A stretch of 6,049 nucleotides of DNA from Roseburia sp. (lineage in GTDB: Bacteria; Bacillota; Clostridia; Lachnospirales; Lachnospiraceae), in contig JAGAIK010000008.1 in assembly GCA_017626625.1 (NCBI GenBank), positions 1 through 6,049 of the forward strand, in the 5' to 3' direction. Below, piece after piece: positions 1 through 5,249 of the stretch. The number at the start of each line of letters is the position of its first letter. Position 1 is the first letter of the stretch. Both the position numbers and the translations under genes were made by a program. The notes under the pieces are model-generated. The model searched no databases and had not been told where the DNA came from. It saw only the letters and a program-made list of their open reading frames with translations.

Positions 1-118
1 CATCCTTTCGTATAAATGCTTGCAGGGGAATTTAGTTCCCGATGGAGTGGTACACAGATACCAATATATGTGCATTATAGCACGTGCATGTACGAACAGG
101 ATGATTCTTTTTATTTGA

Positions 119-148
119 TTGCAGCCATCGGCTGCGGTATGATATAAT
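119..148 (+). promoter_or_regulatory. Candidate extended -10 promoter for the two-component operon
   Basis: TATAAT at 143-148 is preceded by TG at 140-141, giving the extended -10 pattern TGnTATAAT. A weak -35 match, TTGCAG at 119-124, sits 18 bp upstream. A perfect inverted repeat (GCAGCC, 3-nt loop, GGCTGC; 121-135) occupies the -35 edge and spacer, where a regulator could bind. A start near 155 would leave a leader of about 190 nt before the response-regulator start codon. A second TATAAT at 224-229 lacks both the TGn extension and a recognisable -35. The promoter is inferred from motif matching only. Confidence 0.4.
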
Positions 149-270
149 GAACGCAAAAACAGCGTTCCTATGCAAGTTTCTGCGAAACTTGAGATGCGCA
201 AAAAGCGTGCGCAATAATTAGGATATAATGAGCGAAAGTGAGAAGAAAAGGCTCGCATTTTCGGCGAACG

Positions 271-325
271 GCGAATGCTGGTCATGTGCCGTTTTTGCAC
301 ATGGCATAATGAACAGCGAATGCTG
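271..325 (+). repeat. 10-bp direct repeat in the leader
   Basis: GCGAATGCTG occurs exactly at 271-280 and again at 316-325, 45 bp apart start to start. The second copy ends five bases before the ribosome binding site of the response regulator. The two copies flank the CATGTGC/GCACATG inverted repeat at 283-303. This could be a paired regulator-binding site or a leftover of local duplication; the sequence does not decide between them. Confidence 0.5.
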
Positions 326-329
326 AATC

Positions 330-335
330 AGGAGG
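330..335 (+). promoter_or_regulatory. Ribosome binding site that fixes the response-regulator start
   Basis: AGGAGG is a full Shine-Dalgarno match placed 8 nt before the ATG at 344. It decides against the in-frame ATGs at 275 and 320, neither of which has a comparable site and which would add residues before the normal beta-1 strand of the receiver domain. Confidence 0.85.
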
Positions 336-343
336 AAATTTCT

Positions 344-1021
344 ATGTTTAATATTCTTGTTGTCGAAGATAACACGGATATGCGGGAACTGTTTTGTACG
401 GTTCTGTCAGACAGCGGCTATCGCTGCCTTCCGGCTACGGACGGCCTGGCTGCCTTAGAAGTTATGGACAAAGAATATATTGATCTAATCGTTGCGGATA
501 TTATGATGCCGGGAATGGACGGTTATGAACTGACAAAAACGCTGCGAGATTCCAAATGTGAAATTCCTATCTTAATGGTAACTGCCAAAGACCAGTTTGA
601 GGATATGCAGAGGGGTTTCCGTGCCGGGACGGATGACTACATGATTAAGCCCGTCAATGTCAAAGAGCTGGTTCTGCGGGTGGAGGCACTGCTGCGCCGC
701 GCAAAAATCTCCGGCGATAAAAAAATCGTGGTGGGTTCCACGGTACTAGATTACGATGCTTTGACCGTGACGATTCACGGAAAAGAAACGATTTTGCCCC
801 AGAAGGAGTTCTACCTGCTTTATAAGCTCCTTTCCTATCCCAATAAAATTTTTACCCGCCCCCAGTTGATGGATGAAATTTGGGGAATGTTTTCCGAAAC
901 GGACGAACGGACGGTAAACACCCACATCAACCGCCTGCGGGATCGTTTTGCGGATTGTTCCGATTTTGAGATTGTGACGGTACGGGGACTTGGTTATAAG
1001 GCGGTGAAGAAAGTTGAATAG
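344..1021 (+). CDS. OmpR/PhoB-family response regulator, HssR-like
   Basis: This is a DNA-binding response regulator of 225 residues, the usual length for the family. The receiver domain (about 3-118) starts with ILVVED, with the acidic pocket at E8-D9, the phosphoacceptor D52 in ADIMMPGMDG, the switch threonine T80 and the conserved K102 before P103. The C-terminal winged-helix domain (about 129-222) ends in the typical ERTVNTHINRLR recognition-helix region and the VRGLGYK wing. Residues such as LPQKEFYLLYKLL and IFTRPQLMDEIWG resemble the heme-responsive regulator HssR from memory, but the signal cannot be inferred from that. The start at 344 follows AGGAGG with 8-nt spacing; a longer in-frame ORF from 275 has no such site and adds residues foreign to the family. 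The gene overlaps the downstream kinase by 8 bp, which implies co-translation. It presumably also binds sites in its own leader, as many such regulators do. Confidence 0.95.
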   Translation: MFNILVVEDNTDMRELFCTVLSDSGYRCLPATDGLAALEVMDKEYIDLIVADIMMPGMDGYELTKTLRDSKCEIPILMVTAKDQFEDMQRGFRAGTDDYMIKPVNVKELVLRVEALLRRAKISGDKKIVVGSTVLDYDALTVTIHGKETILPQKEFYLLYKLLSYPNKIFTRPQLMDEIWGMFSETDERTVNTHINRLRDRFADCSDFEIVTVRGLGYKAVKKVE

Positions 1022-2057
1022 AAAACTACATTCCAAACTCTGGCTCTATTTTACAGCAATTATTTTCGCTACCACTTTCGCTGTCTTTTTCCTGATTACG
1101 TTGATGTGGTTTGCGCTGTTTCAGCTAAATCTGATTCAAATTGCCCCCGAAGCCAGGCATATCCCCATTGTCATGCTCCTGTTTGGAAGCATCCTGTTGG
1201 GAACGATTATTGCACTGTTTGTCGGAGAACTCATGATTCGCCCCATCCAGAATATGAGCGACGCATTCGACGAGCTTTCCAAGGGGAACTTTTCTGTCAA
1301 AATTCCCACCGATGAAAAAGTTGCGGAAATCCGGGAAATGGCGCAGCATTTCAACGCCATGACCTACGACCTGTCCCATATGGAAACCCTGCGCAGTGAT
1401 TTCGTGGCAAACGTGTCCCATGAGTTCAAGACGCCCATTGCCGCCATTGAAGGCTACGCAACACTGCTGCAAAATCCCGGTTTGACGCAGGAAAAGCACG
1501 ACCATTATATAGAGATTATTTTGGATAATTCCCGGCGGCTTTCTCATTTATCCACCAATATCCTCGCCCTGTCTAAATTGGAAAATCAGGAGCTGATTGT
1601 GGATAACCGGGAGTTCCGTTTGGATGAACAAATCCGACGAGTACTTCTGCTGCTGGAGGGAAAATGGTCTGCGAAAAACATCGAATTTGACATGGATTTG
1701 CCCAAGCAGATGTACTACGGCAGTGAGGCGCTGCTATCCCAGGTCTGGAGCAACCTCTTAGATAATGCCATCAAGCACTCCCCGGCAGGCGGCGTGATTC
1801 ATGTAACTATCCAAAAAGGAGACAACAAAATTACCGTCTCCATTATTGACCATGGAGACGGCATGACAGAAGAAATACAAAAACATATTTTTGAGAAATT
1901 CTACCAGGGTGACAATTCCCGCAAGGCGGAGGGAAACGGACTGGGGCTGGCATTGGTAAAGCGAATCGTGGAGCTTTGCCAGGGCACCATTACTGTCCGA
2001 AGCACACCAGGAGACGGTGCTGCGTTTTCCGTTACTTTGCCGCTACTACGGAATTAA
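1014..2057 (+). CDS. Short two-helix sensor histidine kinase (HAMP-HisKA-HATPase_c)
   Basis: This is the membrane sensor kinase partner of the preceding response regulator, 347 residues. Two hydrophobic helices (about 10-36 and 50-72) flank an outside loop of only about 13 residues, so there is no folded extracellular sensor domain. A HAMP domain follows (about 73-125). The dimerisation/phosphoacceptor helix carries H136 in SHEFKTP. The ATPase domain has the N box NLLDNAIK (247-254), the G1 box DHGDG (279-283), the F box FEKF (293-296) and the G2 box GNGLGLAL (307-314), so all catalytic parts are intact. The start is a TTG at 1014 inside the end of the regulator gene, preceded by AGGCGGTGA (999-1007), one mismatch from a full Shine-Dalgarno sequence. 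The short loop suggests intramembrane sensing or sensing through a partner protein; the ligand is unknown. Its stop codon overlaps that of the convergent NYN gene. Confidence 0.94.
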   Translation: MNRKLHSKLWLYFTAIIFATTFAVFFLITLMWFALFQLNLIQIAPEARHIPIVMLLFGSILLGTIIALFVGELMIRPIQNMSDAFDELSKGNFSVKIPTDEKVAEIREMAQHFNAMTYDLSHMETLRSDFVANVSHEFKTPIAAIEGYATLLQNPGLTQEKHDHYIEIILDNSRRLSHLSTNILALSKLENQELIVDNREFRLDEQIRRVLLLLEGKWSAKNIEFDMDLPKQMYYGSEALLSQVWSNLLDNAIKHSPAGGVIHVTIQKGDNKITVSIIDHGDGMTEEIQKHIFEKFYQGDNSRKAEGNGLGLALVKRIVELCQGTITVRSTPGDGAAFSVTLPLLRN

Positions 2058-2836
2058 AATGTCTTTTTTTTAATATATACCACACGATGGATTCCGTCCT
2101 TCGCCATTTTAACATTTAATTCAAATTTATCCCGATGGCCTTTGATAAACTGCGTCATATTCTTATACCCGTAATTTCTCGAATCAAACCCCAATATTTG
2201 CTTATTCAGGGTAACTCCTACACCCGCTAAATTTTCCCAGTCATCATCCAGAATATTTAAAATACTGTCAACAATCTCTTCCTCTGTGGGAATGTTGATG
2301 GTCTTGGTTTCATCTGCCTCCTCTTCTTCCTCCGGGATATCTGCTTCACCGGGTTCTACGGTATCCTCCAAATCTGTTTCCTCTTTCTCTTCATTTTCCT
2401 GCACAGAATAAATCAAATCCAGCACCTTGAACTCATCACACGCCTTTGCAAAAGCCTCATTGGTCTTTTGCTCTCCCATACCCACAACCTCTTTGCCGGA
2501 CTCTTTTATCCGGTATGCCAGTTTTGTAAAATCACAGTCACTTGTAACAAGACAAATAATGTCAACTTCCCCGGCAAATAAAATATCCATTGTATCAATG
2601 GTCATTGCCTGGTCTGCTATACTTTTTCCTAAAATATAATCCAACTGCAGCATAGGCATAATTCCATATTTCGGCATCACTTTATACCAGGACCTGACGC
2701 TTGAAGAACTGATGGAACCATAGAGACGGAGTATTTTTATTCTCCCAAGCCTTGCCGCTTCCTCCCTGATATATTCTGCATATTTAGGAGATATATTATC
2801 CCCGTCAATTAATACTGCTACCTGTTTTTCTTGCAT
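2054..2836 (-). CDS. NYN-domain (LabA-like PIN) putative ribonuclease with C-terminal OST-HTH/LOTUS-like domain
   Basis: The 260-residue protein opens with an NYN/PIN-like nuclease domain (about 4-145). The expected acidic metal-binding residues are visible: D11 and D13 in LIDGDN, D75 and D81 spaced as in LabA-like proteins, and D100 and D102 in TSDCDF. A low-complexity acidic linker rich in Glu and Asp follows (about 146-180). The C-terminal part (about 184-257) looks like an OST-HTH/LOTUS domain, a presumed RNA-binding winged helix, with the helix pattern around NYGYKNMTQFIKGHRDKF. Family knowledge suggests a cytoplasmic, metal-dependent RNA endonuclease, but the substrate is unknown. The ATG at 2834-2836 has an AGGGAGGTT ribosome binding site (2842-2850) at good spacing. 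The gene lies 107 bp downstream of lrgB on the same strand with no clear terminator between, so partial cotranscription is possible. The poly-lysine codons at its end create an 8-T run at 2064-2071 on the + strand. Confidence 0.9.
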   Translation of the reverse strand: MQEKQVAVLIDGDNISPKYAEYIREEAARLGRIKILRLYGSISSSSVRSWYKVMPKYGIMPMLQLDYILGKSIADQAMTIDTMDILFAGEVDIICLVTSDCDFTKLAYRIKESGKEVVGMGEQKTNEAFAKACDEFKVLDLIYSVQENEEKEETDLEDTVEPGEADIPEEEEEADETKTINIPTEEEIVDSILNILDDDWENLAGVGVTLNKQILGFDSRNYGYKNMTQFIKGHRDKFELNVKMAKDGIHRVVYIKKKTF

Positions 2837-2887
2837 CCTGCAACCTCCCTTTTTATTTTTATCAATCCGCTGATTTTTCCTGCTCCG

Positions 2888-2915
2888 CTTTCCCTGGTTT
2901 TTCCCAAAAGGAAAG
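2888..2915 (-). other. Imperfect hairpin between lrgB and the NYN gene
   Basis: CTTTCC (2888-2893) pairs with GGAAAG (2910-2915), and the inner TTTT (2899-2902) pairs with AAAA (2906-2909) around a CCC loop, leaving a 5-nt bulge on one side. Neither strand has a T-tract directly after it, so it is a poor intrinsic terminator. It may be a weak transcription or RNA-processing element, or chance. Confidence 0.25.
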
Positions 2916-2943
2916 GTAATCTCCTAACATCCCCGCACTTCAT

Positions 2944-3636
2944 TTACCAGAAATAGACATACACCATGGACAACGCCACCGTCACCACCCCTGCCACGGC
3001 AATGGATAGTCCGCTCATGGCTCCTTCCACCTCTCCCATCTCCATTGCCCTTGCGGTGCCAATGGCGTGGGCGGCAGAACCGATGGCGATTCCCTTAGCA
3101 ATGGGGTCTTTAATATGGAAAATGCGGCAGACATGCTCCGCAATGATATTTCCCAGTACCCCGGTAATGACAATCACCGCCACCGTTATGGTGACAATGC
3201 CGCCCAGTTCCTCGGAAACCCCCATGCCGATTGCCGTGGTAATGGATTTCGGCAGCAGCGTGACATACTCTTCATGATTTAACCCAAATGCCATGGACAA
3301 AAGCAGCACGCAGGTAACGCTGGCAACTGCCCCTGACAGTATGCCTACCAAAATCGCCGTCACATTTTTCTTTAACAGCTCCACCTGTTCGTAAAGGGGC
3401 ACGGCAAGGCAGATGGTTGCCGGGGTCAGCAGATAACTTAAATATTTTGCGCCCTCATTGTAGGTATCATAGTCCACCTGAAAGACCAGCAGCACCGCCA
3501 TCACCGCCAGAATTGATATCAACAGCGGGTTGAAAATCGCTAATTTCCATTTCCGTTTTATCCACAATCCCAGTTCATATGTTAAAAGACTGATAACAAC
3601 GCCGAAAAACAGGGCGTTTTCAAATAGCTCCTTCAT
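2944..3636 (-). CDS. lrgB: LrgB/CidB-family membrane protein
   Basis: This is a polytopic membrane protein of 230 residues, the normal LrgB length. Hydrophobic segments run through most of the protein. Family-typical stretches are seen at LTPATICLAVPLY (70-82), LPKSITTAIGMGVSEELGG (128-146) and GSAAHAIGTARA (186-197). LrgB works with LrgA in the cytoplasmic membrane. The family has been linked to control of murein hydrolase activity and programmed lysis in staphylococci, to pyruvate uptake in Bacillus and Streptococcus, and (in plant plastids) to glycolate/glycerate transport; the substrate here is not known. The ATG overlaps the lrgA stop codon as ATGA (3633-3636), and AAGGA (3645-3649) lies 8 nt upstream, so the two genes are translationally coupled. 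No LytSR-type regulator is visible in the window. Confidence 0.95.
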   Translation of the reverse strand: MKELFENALFFGVVISLLTYELGLWIKRKWKLAIFNPLLISILAVMAVLLVFQVDYDTYNEGAKYLSYLLTPATICLAVPLYEQVELLKKNVTAILVGILSGAVASVTCVLLLSMAFGLNHEEYVTLLPKSITTAIGMGVSEELGGIVTITVAVIVITGVLGNIIAEHVCRIFHIKDPIAKGIAIGSAAHAIGTARAMEMGEVEGAMSGLSIAVAGVVTVALSMVYVYFW

Positions 3637-4016
3637 TCTTCCGTTCCTTCTTTCTGCCTTTTTCTTCCAAGATGCAGCATTCCCTCCGTCGCCTTTCCTG
3701 CGGCTGCCATCACCACCACGGTGGAGACAACCGTAATCACCACCACCGGAACCAGCATTTTCTGCAATGACTCCCAGGAGGTCAACAGCCCTACCCCCGC
3801 CGGAATAAACATCACCGGCATAATCTCCACCAGAAATTTTGCCGTTTCCTTAATGCTTTCTAACTTTATGATATGGAACTGCAATGCCAGAAATAACAGC
3901 AGCAACCCGTAAATGCTTGCCGGAATCGGCAGAGGAATCAGGTATTTTAATAATTCTCCCAAAAAGGAAAAAAACAAAATGATTAAAAATTGTCTTACGT
4001 ATTTCATTTGTAACAT
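3633..4016 (-). CDS. lrgA: LrgA/CidA-family membrane protein
   Basis: This is a small holin-like membrane protein of up to 127 residues with about four hydrophobic segments. The family signatures are LIPLPIPASIYGLLLLFLAL (about 26-45) and MFIPAGVGLL (about 69-78), and the charged C-terminal tail (RKRQKEGTEE) should face the cytoplasm. It acts with LrgB, encoded directly downstream with an ATGA overlap. The start is uncertain. The ATG at 4016 is only about 3 nt from the ribosome binding site, while the in-frame ATG at 4007 begins MKYVRQFLII, which looks like the usual LrgA N-terminus but is about 12 nt from that site. I prefer 4007 on family grounds. The ribosome binding site overlaps the stop codon of the upstream membrane-protein gene, which suggests one operon. 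Confidence 0.94.
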   Translation of the reverse strand: MLQMKYVRQFLIILFFSFLGELLKYLIPLPIPASIYGLLLLFLALQFHIIKLESIKETAKFLVEIMPVMFIPAGVGLLTSWESLQKMLVPVVVITVVSTVVVMAAAGKATEGMLHLGRKRQKEGTEE

Positions 4017-4018
4017 TA

Positions 4019-4024
4019 TCTCCT
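4019..4024 (-). promoter_or_regulatory. lrgA ribosome binding site embedded in the upstream stop codon
   Basis: Reading on the - strand, AGGAGA begins within the TAG stop codon (4023-4025) of the upstream membrane-protein gene. It is the only good Shine-Dalgarno match near lrgA. It is very close to the ATG at 4016 and rather far from the ATG at 4007, so it supports coupling of the two genes but does not settle the start. Confidence 0.6.
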
Positions 4025-4448
4025 ACTTTTTCTTCCGCAAAATACGGATAATTTTCCATTCATAATAAACTGCCGTAAGAACCACCAGCACCACCACAAT
4101 AATGCTGTAACCGCTGTTTATCTCATGGTCCATCACATCACAAATACTGGCAAACAACAGCCCTATCACAAAAATAAGTTTTATCAGCCGCACCATGTGA
4201 ATGGTATATTTACGCACCTGCCCGCTGCAGGCCTCCTTTGTTAGCCCGTTGACCCGCTCCGGGTAAACCGTCAGCATGGTCAGCCCCAGATACACCAGCA
4301 CCAGTACCGCTCCATTCATCAGAACCGTAACCAGATTGGCTCCATAGGCAACGCCGTAATAAATCTGAAGCCCCAAATACAGCAGCGTCGATACAATACC
4401 CACCGCCTCCAGCAATAAATCTATTGTTGTCATATCTTCTTTTTTCAC
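4023..4448 (-). CDS. Unrecognised four-helix membrane protein in the lrgAB operon
   Basis: I do not recognise this 141-residue protein. It shows four likely membrane helices (about 9-30, 36-60, 86-104 and 112-130). A polar, partly basic loop between helices 2 and 3 (about 61-85) contains the only cysteine outside a helix (C74) and a run of basic residues. The C-terminus is strongly basic (RILRKKK), so both ends are probably cytoplasmic. There is no signal peptide or catalytic motif. The start is GTG at 4446-4448, preceded by AAAGGAG (4461-4467) at a long 12-nt spacing; an ATG five codons in (4433) has only a weak GAAGA upstream. The stop codon overlaps the lrgA ribosome binding site, so it is the first gene of a coupled three-gene unit with lrgA and lrgB. 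An accessory, regulatory or complex-forming role for LrgAB is inferred from that position only. Confidence 0.85.
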   Translation of the reverse strand: MKKEDMTTIDLLLEAVGIVSTLLYLGLQIYYGVAYGANLVTVLMNGAVLVLVYLGLTMLTVYPERVNGLTKEACSGQVRKYTIHMVRLIKLIFVIGLLFASICDVMDHEINSGYSIIVVVLVVLTAVYYEWKIIRILRKKK

Positions 4449-4460
4449 GCTATGAATCTG

Positions 4461-4467
4461 CTCCTTT
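4461..4467 (-). promoter_or_regulatory. Distant ribosome binding site for the four-helix protein
   Basis: AAAGGAG on the - strand lies 12 nt before the GTG start, longer than usual. It sits immediately next to the end of the 50-bp tandem repeat, so the repeat is within the untranslated leader of this gene. The rare start codon and long spacing suggest modest translation, or a start that is mis-assigned by a few codons. Confidence 0.5.
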
Positions 4468-4468
4468 C

Positions 4469-4576
4469 TCGCCTGCCCTGATAAAATTTCTTTCGATCTG
4501 TCTCTCTGTGAGGAGAGTTCGCCTGCCCTGATAAAATTTCTTTCCGACTGTCTCTCTGTCAGGAAAGTTCGCCTGC
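4469..4576. repeat. 50-bp tandem repeat, two copies plus an 8-bp third start
   Basis: Two adjacent 50-bp units (4469-4518 and 4519-4568) differ at about 5 positions, roughly 90% identity, and the 8-bp start of the unit, TCGCCTGC, recurs a third time at 4569-4576. Within the second unit CTTTCC (4540-4545) and GGAAAG (4562-4567) can form a hairpin extended by GAC/GTC with one bulged base. In the first unit the same stem has a mismatch. The array fills almost the whole gap between the glycosylase gene and the four-helix protein gene. It has no T-tract after the stem, so it is not a plain terminator. It may be an operator array, an RNA element or a slippage duplication. Confidence 0.85.
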
Positions 4577-4587
4577 ATAGAGGCAGG
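4571..4587 (-). other. Small hairpin just after the glycosylase stop codon
   Basis: CCTGC (4572-4576) and GCAGG (4583-4587) form a 5-bp stem with a 6-nt loop directly after the glycosylase stop codon on the - strand. No T-run follows. It shares its inner arm with the tandem-repeat motif TCGCCTGC. It could mark transcript ends or processing, but evidence is weak. Confidence 0.3.
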
Positions 4588-5097
4588 TCACGCCAGACAG
4601 CCGCCTAACGCCTCTCCCCACGCCGATAGCAGCTTTTCTAACTGCCACGCCGCATTGGCGGGACTGGTGGAGGGAAGCTTTTTTACAGGAGGCTGCCCCT
4701 CCTTTTTACAGTATTTCATATACAACTGGTACGCCTTGTCCCCGTTGAGAAATATCCCCCCGATATCCGCCGCCTTTAAAATCACATCCATGTCATTGGG
4801 CTGCACATTGCGGATGGAACTGTCGGAGGAGCCCATAATATCGCAGGATTCAATCACATCCCACAGGGCAATCCGATGCTTCAGCAAAAATTCTTTCCTG
4901 GCTTCTATCGTCTCCGGCACATCCTCACCACAGAGCGCCGCCATCACTTTCCAGAAACGGTTCTGGGGATGTCCGTAATAAAACTGCTGCTCTCTGGATT
5001 TTACCGAGGGAAAGGAGCCTAAGATTAAGATACGTGAATTTTCGTCATAGACCGGTCCAAAGGTATGCGTCACATGCGTTAATTCCATGAAGTCCAT
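4588..5097 (-). CDS. DNA-deoxyinosine/uracil glycosylase, family 6 of the UDG superfamily
   Basis: The 169-residue protein matches the hypoxanthine-DNA glycosylase (HDG, UDG family 6) pattern. It should remove deaminated bases, hypoxanthine from deoxyinosine and possibly uracil, to start base excision repair in the cytoplasm. The N-terminal motif ILILGSFPSVKSRE (23-36) is the first active-site loop of the superfamily. GHPQNRFWK (42-50) follows; its N46 probably corresponds to the asparagine reported as important in the Methanosarcina enzyme (from memory). LPSTSPAN (141-148) is the C-terminal DNA-intercalation motif. No part is missing. The ATG at 5097 has AGGA (5104-5107) six bases upstream, better placed than for the in-frame ATG at 5088. 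It stands between the terminator of the sugar-binding gene and the tandem repeat, so it is probably a single-gene unit; its promoter should lie in 5098-5195, where I see no convincing pair of hexamers. Confidence 0.9.
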   Translation of the reverse strand: MDFMELTHVTHTFGPVYDENSRILILGSFPSVKSREQQFYYGHPQNRFWKVMAALCGEDVPETIEARKEFLLKHRIALWDVIESCDIMGSSDSSIRNVQPNDMDVILKAADIGGIFLNGDKAYQLYMKYCKKEGQPPVKKLPSTSPANAAWQLEKLLSAWGEALGGCLA

Positions 5098-5194
5098 CTC
5101 TCTTCCTATTATTCTTCTATTTTCCGTCGAAAAATTTTCAACCTATCTCTTAGAATACTACAATTCTTCTCCGGATAAAAGTGTATTTTTGAAT

Positions 5195-5225
5195 CAAAAC
5201 AGGCGGCTGCTTCCTGCAACCGCCT
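5195..5225 (-). terminator. Intrinsic-type terminator of the sugar-binding protein gene
   Basis: On the - strand AGGCGG/CCGCCT (5220-5225 with 5201-5206) forms a 6-bp GC-rich stem, extended after one mismatch by GCA/TGC, with a 5-nt loop. It is followed directly by GTTTTG (5195-5200), a short T-tract. It lies 24 bp after the stop codon of the sugar-binding protein. The tract is short, so termination may be incomplete. Confidence 0.7.
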
Positions 5226-5249
5226 ATTTCTCCCGCTTTTCCCGGAAAA

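Larger units (their letters stand above)
155..343 (+). promoter_or_regulatory. Long structured leader before the response regulator
   Basis: No convincing gene is seen in bases 1-343. On the + strand the leader can form four hairpins: CAAGTTTC/GAAACTTG with a TGC loop (173-191); TGCGCA/TGCGCA with a 7-nt loop (195-213); a 10-pair stem with one GU pair and a 2-nt bulge (233-242 with 252-263); and CATGTGC/GCACATG with a 7-nt loop (283-303). None is followed by a T-tract, so they are not simple terminators. GCATT at 255-259 could instead pair with AATGC at 274-278, an alternative to the third hairpin. Other small repeats lie farther upstream: GGGAA/TTCCC at 26-40 and the palindrome GCACGTGC at 80-87. 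I do not recognise a known riboswitch or attenuator class. Confidence 0.4.

Noticed and set aside
2..118. Open frame from the left edge to a TGA at 116-118 (38 codons), possibly the end of an upstream gene
   Set aside because: The translated residues resemble no family and are rich in codons typical of non-coding DNA; the stretch is short and contains hairpins and palindromes.
32..214. 60-residue frame on the - strand of the leader
   Set aside because: No ribosome binding site of note, no recognisable protein features, and it is explained by the inverted repeats of the region.
275..343. N-terminal extension of the response regulator from the ATG at 275
   Set aside because: The extra 23 residues have no family counterpart and no ribosome site, while AGGAGG at 330-335 is ideally placed for the ATG at 344.
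1125..1547. 140-residue - strand frame inside the kinase gene
   Set aside because: It is the antisense of intact kinase domains (HAMP and HisKA) and has no features of its own.
2966..3282. + strand frames opposite lrgB
   Set aside because: They are low-complexity shadows rich in Thr, Pro, Ala and Met, produced by the antisense of hydrophobic codons.
4469..4576. CRISPR array
   Set aside because: The 50-bp units are directly adjacent and alike throughout, with no unique spacers between short repeats, and there are no cas genes.
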